Source: Treponema sp.
GTDB taxonomy: Bacteria; Spirochaetota; Spirochaetia; Treponematales; Breznakiellaceae
Assembly (NCBI GenBank): GCA_031255815.1
Contig: JAIRRU010000034.1
Span: 1-9,127, forward strand
Reading direction: 5' to 3'
DNA length: 9,127 nt
In this document: positions 5,932 through 9,127 of the stretch, one piece after another
Position numbering within the stretch: the first letter of the stretch is position 1
Layout of the letters: each line of letters opens with the position of its first letter
The notes under the pieces: model-generated
What the model was told of the DNA's origin: nothing
Seen by the model: the letters and a program-made list of their open reading frames with translations, nothing else
Databases searched by the model: none
Program-made: the position numbers and the translations under genes

Positions 5932-7289
5932 TGAAAATCGCCGGGAGGACAAAAATTTACGAAACCGAAGAAAAACCGAAACGGGCGTTTCTGGTAAGCC
6001 TTTACGACGCCAGACCCGCCGGAGGAAGCGCTCCGCCTTCCCCCGCGGAGGGGAGCCGGGAGGAGGCGGAGTCCCTGTCCGGGGAACTTGCCGGGCTTGC
6101 CGGCGCCCTGGGGCTGGAAATCGCCGCCCGGGAAATTATTCCAGTTCGGGAAAGGTCGCCCGGATACGGCGTGGGAAGCGGCAAGGCCCGGGAACTGGCG
6201 GAAAGGGCCGGGGAGCTTGAAGCCGACTGCTTTGTGTTCGACTGGGATCTGAGCCCTTCCCAGCAGCGGAACTGGGAAACCCTTAGCGGACTGTCCGCGA
6301 TGGATCGTCAGGAGCTTATCATCCGTATCTTCGCGGACAGGGCCCTGAGCCGGGAGGCCGAACTCCAGGTAAGGCTGGCGGAACTGAACTACGCCCTGCC
6401 CCGGCTTAGCCACAAGTACATCGACCTTTCCCGCCAGCGGGGCGGGCGCTACGGCACCAGGGGTTCCGGGGAAACCAGGCTGGAAACGGATCGGCGGCAG
6501 CTGGAACAGCGGATATACCGGATAAAGCGGGAACTGGAAGAAGTGCGCCTGCAGCGGGAGATCCAGCGGAAGCAAAGGGAACGCCAGGGTATCCCGGTCT
6601 GCGCCCTGGTGGGCTACACCAACGCGGGGAAATCTTCCCTGCTTAACGCCCTTACCGGGGCGGGGGTTCCGGCGGAAGACAAGCTCTTTGTTACCCTGGA
6701 CGCCGTTTCCCGGCGCCTTGAGCTGCGGAAGGGCTTTTCCATACTCCTGACGGACACGGTGGGTTTTATCCGCAGGCTTCCCCATACCCTGGTAGACGCT
6801 TTCCGCTCTACCCTGGAAGAAGCCGCCAGGGCGGATCTTTTGATCCACGTTCTGGACGCGGCGGATCCGGACATTCACCGCTACTACGAAACGACCCTCT
6901 CCGTCCTGGAGGAACTGGGGGCGGGCCAGGTTCCCCGGATCGACGTGCTGAACAAGATCGACCGCCTGGCGGCCTCCGCCGAACCGGGCCTGCCGGCTCT
7001 GCTGAGCAGGTATCCCGGCGCGGTGGCCCTCAGCGCCCGGACGCCGCCTTCCGGCCCCGCTTTTCCGGGAAACCAGGGGGGGCTGGAGGAACTCCGCGCC
7101 CGGATAGGGCAGATCCTTGCCGCCGGGGCTGTCCGCTTCCGCTTTCCCCTGGACCGCCCGGATCTGGCAAGCCTGCTCCACCGCCAGGGCCAGGTAATTT
7201 CGGAAACCTGGGAGGCGGATCACATCGCGCTTGAGGCCCGGGTGGACGGAAGGCTTTCGGGACAGCTTAAAAGCTACGCGGCGGACTAA
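5931..7289 (+). CDS. hflX: HflX ribosome-splitting GTPase
   Basis: The 452-residue protein is a complete HflX. Members of this family bind the 50S subunit and split stalled ribosomes, especially under heat or antibiotic stress. The N-terminal HflX domain shows the glycine-rich GYGVGSGKARELAE (78-91), FDWDLSPSQQRNWE (103-116) and RGGRYGTRGSGETRLETDRRQ (170-190), then a coiled coil (190-218). The G domain carries G1 GYTNAGKS (228-235), G2 around T255 in FVTLD, G3 DTVGF (275-279), G4 NKID (341-344) and G5 SAR (368-370). The chosen start is TTG at 5931 with AAGGA upstream (spacing about 4 nt). A stronger GGGAGG (5943-5948) lies 6 nt before an in-frame ATT at 5955, close to where homology typically begins (IYET), so that rare start is possible. 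Its stop overlaps the stop of the converging XRE gene. Confidence 0.95.
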   Translation: MKIAGRTKIYETEEKPKRAFLVSLYDARPAGGSAPPSPAEGSREEAESLSGELAGLAGALGLEIAAREIIPVRERSPGYGVGSGKARELAERAGELEADCFVFDWDLSPSQQRNWETLSGLSAMDRQELIIRIFADRALSREAELQVRLAELNYALPRLSHKYIDLSRQRGGRYGTRGSGETRLETDRRQLEQRIYRIKRELEEVRLQREIQRKQRERQGIPVCALVGYTNAGKSSLLNALTGAGVPAEDKLFVTLDAVSRRLELRKGFSILLTDTVGFIRRLPHTLVDAFRSTLEEAARADLLIHVLDAADPDIHRYYETTLSVLEELGAGQVPRIDVLNKIDRLAASAEPGLPALLSRYPGAVALSARTPPSGPAFPGNQGGLEELRARIGQILAAGAVRFRFPLDRPDLASLLHRQGQVISETWEADHIALEARVDGRLSGQLKSYAAD

Positions 7290-7600
7290 TCCAGGGGAAG
7301 GCTTATGCGGTTTATCACGTTCAGTTTCATCTTATCCGGCAGTTTGGCCAGAAACCCGATGGTTTCCTCCAGCCCCTCGGCGCTGTCGCCGGAGGCGTCG
7401 ATGAAGAAGCGGTAGGGTTCTACCTGCAGGGCCTTTCCAATCTTCTCAATCAGTTTGAGCGAGGGAAAACGCCGGCCTATCTCTATCTCTCCAATGTAGC
7501 TAATAGCGGTATCGCACAATTCGGCCAGGCGGAACTGGGATATTCCCCGCTCGTGCCTGAACCGTCTTAAATTAAAGATAAATATCTGCTTTAAGTCCAT
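7286..7600 (-). CDS. Small XRE-family (HTH_3) transcriptional regulator
   Basis: From ATG 7600 this is a 104-residue DNA-binding protein. The helix-turn-helix covers about residues 9-62. It includes RHERGISQFRLAELC (15-29), the recognition-helix region DTAISYIGEIEIGRRFPS (30-47) and LIEKIGKALQVEPYRFF (50-66), the standard lambda-Cro/HTH_3 arrangement. The C-terminal 40 residues form a short acidic then amphipathic tail with no known sensor domain. The frame stays open to a TTG at 7666, but the extra 22 residues run through the operator-like repeats and lack a ribosome-binding site, so ATG 7600 is preferred even though it also has no clear Shine-Dalgarno. A TAAAAT almost abuts the ATG, so a leaderless message is conceivable. 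The stop (TAG, 7288-7286) overlaps the hflX stop. Autoregulation through the TTGNCAA sites just upstream is inferred. Confidence 0.88.
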   Translation of the reverse strand: MDLKQIFIFNLRRFRHERGISQFRLAELCDTAISYIGEIEIGRRFPSLKLIEKIGKALQVEPYRFFIDASGDSAEGLEETIGFLAKLPDKMKLNVINRISLPLD

Positions 7601-7613
7601 TGATTTTAGGCTA

Positions 7614-7645
7614 ATTGCCAATACAGGGACTTGACAATTGGCAAT
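7614..7645. promoter_or_regulatory. Candidate operator: three TTGNCAA palindromes upstream of the XRE gene
   Basis: TTGCCAA (7615-7621), TTGACAA (7631-7637) and TTGGCAA (7638-7644) are each palindromic around their central base; the last two abut. The outer two also form a 9-bp inverted repeat, ATTGCCAAT (7614-7622) and ATTGGCAAT (7637-7645), with a 14-bp gap. Placement next to an XRE regulator and over a -35 box suits a repressor site. Confidence 0.55.
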
Positions 7646-7660
7646 ATGACGTGGTTTTAT
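7631..7660 (+). promoter_or_regulatory. Candidate rightward promoter overlapping the operator
   Basis: A perfect -35 TTGACA (7631-7636) is followed by 18 bp and TTTTAT (7655-7660, 4 of 6). Start would be near 7667. The -35 box lies inside the second TTGNCAA palindrome and abuts the third, so binding there should block RNA polymerase. It points away from the XRE gene, towards the region before the lipoprotein gene. Confidence 0.4.
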
Positions 7661-7670
7661 TAGCAATAAG

Positions 7671-7802
7671 ATGATATTACGATTGTTTGTTCCGGGCGGC
7701 GGGTTGTTGCGGAAGGCGGCGGGAAAGGGCCTGCCGATCCCGCGGGTAAAACGCTCCGGAAGGGCGGGCCTGTTGATCGCCTGTAAGGAGGGGCAAGGTT
7801 AA
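7671..7802 (+). CDS. Possible 43-residue basic small ORF
   Basis: An ATG about 4 nt after the predicted transcription start opens a 43-codon frame ending in TAA at 7800-7802 (starting MILRLFVPGGGLLRKAAGKG). It carries nine Arg/Lys and one Glu. There is no proper Shine-Dalgarno, so it would need leaderless-type initiation. I recognise no family. Long frames arise easily in G+C-rich DNA, so this is recorded only because of its position under a plausible regulated promoter. Confidence 0.15.
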   Translation: MILRLFVPGGGLLRKAAGKGLPIPRVKRSGRAGLLIACKEGQG

Positions 7803-7944
7803 GGGCGGGACGCGGGGCGGCCGTTTTCAGAAACCGATCCATGCCAGCGTGTTTTGGACTGGTTTGACATTCTAAAATAAGAGGAACCCCGGCGGCGGTG
7901 TGGTTCTTGCCGGAATTTGCCGCAGCCGGGGCCGTGAATACGCG

Positions 7945-7974
7945 AAAATCATAGACCCTCCGGGCTATGGTTTT
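7945..7974. terminator. Candidate bidirectional intrinsic terminator
   Basis: AAAATCATAG (7945-7954) pairs with CTATGGTTTT (7965-7974) through ten pairs with one T-G wobble. CCC/GGG extends the stem past a bulged A to a 3-nt loop (TCC). T4 ends the 3' arm on the plus strand, and the A4 at the 5' arm gives T4 leftward. It could end a transcript from the promoter at 7631-7660. Confidence 0.45.
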
Positions 7975-8000
7975 CAATATGCGCGGATCCTCTTTATTTT

Positions 8001-8039
8001 CCGGCGGTTCAGGCTGCCGGGCCGGGGCCTGGCCCCGGT
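8001..8039 (+). promoter_or_regulatory. Two tandem GC-rich hairpins in the lipoprotein leader
   Basis: CCGGC (8001-8005) pairs with GCCGG (8016-8020), with further inner pairs. Immediately after it comes a perfect palindrome with one central base, CCGGGGCC-T-GGCCCCGG (8022-8038). An A-run, not a T-run, follows (8040-8045), and the AGGAGG site starts 12 nt later. This therefore looks like a leader structure, such as an mRNA stabiliser or translational control element, rather than an intrinsic terminator. Confidence 0.4.
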
Positions 8040-8062
8040 AAAAAATTTATAGGAGGACTCTT

Positions 8063-9127
8063 ATGTCAAAGAGTATCCGTGCGGGCGCAATTTTATTGCT
8101 GGTATTTGCCTTTGGATTCGCGGCCTGCGAGGGGCCGATCGGCCCCGCGGGGGCGATTGGAGAAACGGGGGCGGCCGGAATAGACGGCGCGGCCGGCCCG
8201 CAAGGGCCGCAAGGTTCTGACGGGACGGACGGGACGGACGGGCAGAATGGCGCGGCGGGGGCTAAAGGCGAGGATGGCCGGCCGGCCTTTCCCAACGGCG
8301 TATCCTTAAGCTCCATAGTGGAAGTGGGGGGCAGTACCAAGTGGGTAGATATTACCACAGTGGCAAGTATTGACCCGACCGAATTTTTTACCTTCAGCAG
8401 CGGAACCATTGACGGGACAAGCGATCTTGGCGTGCTGGAAATGGACACTGACAACGCCGCTTACGCCTACAGCTTCGAGGAAACCGGCCCTAATACAGGA
8501 TACCTGCTGGTTGACCTGCCGGACGACGGGGACTGGTCCCTGGTCCGGGTTGCGGCCTATACCTTTAACCGGGGCGCGGGAACCCTGACCTTCGCCGATG
8601 TGGAGGGCATTGGAACACCGACCTTTGGAGGGGGAGAAATCTATGCCGTAGACAATTCTTCCTCCCTGGCCCTCACCGACGGCACCTATTCCTACACGAA
8701 CGGCAGCGGTATAGAGATTGATAAAGCGAGCGGCGATACTGCCAAAGGATCCTTTGTGGTTGCCTTTGGTGGCGCTGGTACGGTTGATTTCTCCGATACC
8801 GAGAGCATCTTTGGGGATCTTGCGGATGAGAGCGGCGTTACCATCGCCTGGCTGGGGAATACCCTTTACGGTATAACCACGAGTAATAATGTTGTTTCGC
8901 TGGATTCTCTTGGCGAGCTGAGCGCTGACAAGTTCATCCTTGGCGGGAATAGCTTTGAACTGCGGAATGTGCCGGCTGACTTGCTAAACGCGGGTGCTGC
9001 CTGGGCGCCCAAGAACGCAAATAGCGATGCTCTGAGCGACAATTTGACCGGCACCTTTAAGAACATCAAGTTTACCGGAACAGCCCCTGCCGGAACCCTG
9101 GCCTATGATACCAATGGTATTGGGAGC
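8063..9127 (+). CDS. Collagen-like lipoprotein, 3' end outside window
   Basis: The frame is open from ATG 8063 to the last base (355 codons, no stop), so the gene is partial at its 3' end. An AGGAGG (8051-8056) at 6 nt spacing makes the start secure. Residues 1-21 form a signal peptide ending FGFAAC; Cys22 would be lipidated by a relaxed spirochaetal lipobox. Residues 24-74 are 17 uninterrupted Gly-X-Y triplets (GPIGPAGAIGETG...GEDGRP), a bacterial collagen-like stalk. The remaining 280 residues are Ser/Thr/Gly/Asp-rich with alternating hydrophobic residues (such as FTFSSGTIDG, GSFVVAFGGAGTVDFSD, FILGGNSFELRNVPADLL), suggesting a beta-rich surface domain; I recognise no named family. G+C falls towards the right end compared with the housekeeping genes. 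A surface or periplasmic adhesin-like role is inferred. Confidence 0.88.
   Translation, partial: MSKSIRAGAILLLVFAFGFAACEGPIGPAGAIGETGAAGIDGAAGPQGPQGSDGTDGTDGQNGAAGAKGEDGRPAFPNGVSLSSIVEVGGSTKWVDITTVASIDPTEFFTFSSGTIDGTSDLGVLEMDTDNAAYAYSFEETGPNTGYLLVDLPDDGDWSLVRVAAYTFNRGAGTLTFADVEGIGTPTFGGGEIYAVDNSSSLALTDGTYSYTNGSGIEIDKASGDTAKGSFVVAFGGAGTVDFSDTESIFGDLADESGVTIAWLGNTLYGITTSNNVVSLDSLGELSADKFILGGNSFELRNVPADLLNAGAAWAPKNANSDALSDNLTGTFKNIKFTGTAPAGTLAYDTNGIGS
8219..8242 (+). repeat. 9-bp tandem repeat in the collagen-like stalk
   Basis: GACGGGACG occurs twice in full and once in part (8219-8227, 8228-8236, 8237-8242), encoding DGT DGT DG. The unit is one Gly-X-Y triplet, so slippage changes stalk length without breaking the frame. 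Confidence 0.75.

Larger units (their letters stand above)
7601..8062. other. 462-bp intergenic region between XRE regulator and lipoprotein gene
   Basis: From left to right it holds the TTGNCAA cluster and rightward promoter (7614-7660), a G-rich stretch with two copies of GGCGGCGGG (about 7695-7725), a further TTGACA at 7864-7869 with no -10 box in register, a hairpin with T-runs on both strands (7945-7974), a weak promoter-like pair TTTTCA (7971-7976) and TATTTT (7995-8000), and two GC hairpins before the lipoprotein ribosome-binding site. A leftward open frame (7977-7660) crosses it but lacks a credible start. No tRNA or known riboswitch was recognised. Confidence 0.6.

Noticed and set aside
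5821..5952. N-terminal extension of the large membrane protein from TTG 5952
   Set aside because: It would start upstream of the likely promoter, overlap the hflX start and add about 44 residues before the first membrane helix, without a ribosome-binding site.
5919..7223. 434-codon open frame on the minus strand
   Set aside because: It lies wholly antisense to hflX, which has all five G motifs intact; the frame is a by-product of G+C-rich codon use.
8022..8045. Perfect GC hairpin as an intrinsic terminator
   Set aside because: An A-run rather than a T-run follows on the plus strand, and on the minus strand there is no T-run after the stem either.
8219..8242. Short repeats in the collagen stalk as a CRISPR or mobile element sign
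   Set aside because: The repeats are in-frame Gly-X-Y codons without spacers, terminal repeats or transposase.
8047..8454. 135-codon Pro/Ala/Ser-rich open frame on the minus strand
   Set aside because: It is the reverse of the Gly-X-Y stalk of the lipoprotein; the plus strand has a strong ribosome-binding site, signal peptide and lipobox.

Overview
The window is a G+C-rich stretch (roughly 60% by eye) of a bacterial chromosome. It most resembles a spirochaete of the Treponema group, possibly a gut-dwelling one. This rests on recognition rather than a database search: a small XRE regulator whose N-terminus (MDLKQIFIFNLRRFR) and CDTAISYIGEIEIGRRFPS helix-turn-helix look treponemal, loosely spirochaetal lipoboxes, an acidic EEL-repeat membrane protein, and an LysM-LysM-M23 endopeptidase next to a bifunctional-nuclease gene. 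No phage, transposon, CRISPR, rRNA or tRNA is visible.

Layout, left to right. rlmE (23S rRNA 2'-O-methyltransferase) reads leftward and is separated by only 21 bp from a rightward pair: a trans-polyprenyl diphosphate synthase and, 5 bp later, a DUF151 nuclease-like protein with a C-terminal UVR motif. A 172-bp gap holds two hairpins and a near-consensus sigma70 promoter, followed by the GTG-started M23 endopeptidase. This gene meets, tail to tail with a 32-bp overlap, a large leftward membrane protein of about 758 residues (periplasmic sensor-like part, long acidic cytoplasmic tail). Divergent from it is hflX, whose leader can fold into three consecutive hairpins, the last with the ribosome-binding site in its loop. 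hflX ends in a 4-bp CTAA overlap with the stop codon of the leftward XRE regulator.

The right end is the accessory-looking part. Upstream of the XRE gene, three copies of the small palindrome TTGNCAA lie within 30 bp, and one overlaps a perfect TTGACA -35 box pointing right. A hairpin with a T-run lies about 280 bp downstream, so a short regulated transcript is possible. A further pair of GC hairpins leads into a strong AGGAGG site and a collagen-like (Gly-X-Y)17 lipoprotein gene that runs off the window.

Functionally, the left two thirds is housekeeping: ribosome maturation and rescue (RlmE, HflX), isoprenoid chains for quinones or cell-wall carrier lipid (polyprenyl synthase), and peptidoglycan remodelling (M23). 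The most interesting unexplained parts are the XRE operator and promoter region, the hflX leader, the unassigned sensor-like protein and the collagen-like lipoprotein with its structured leader.
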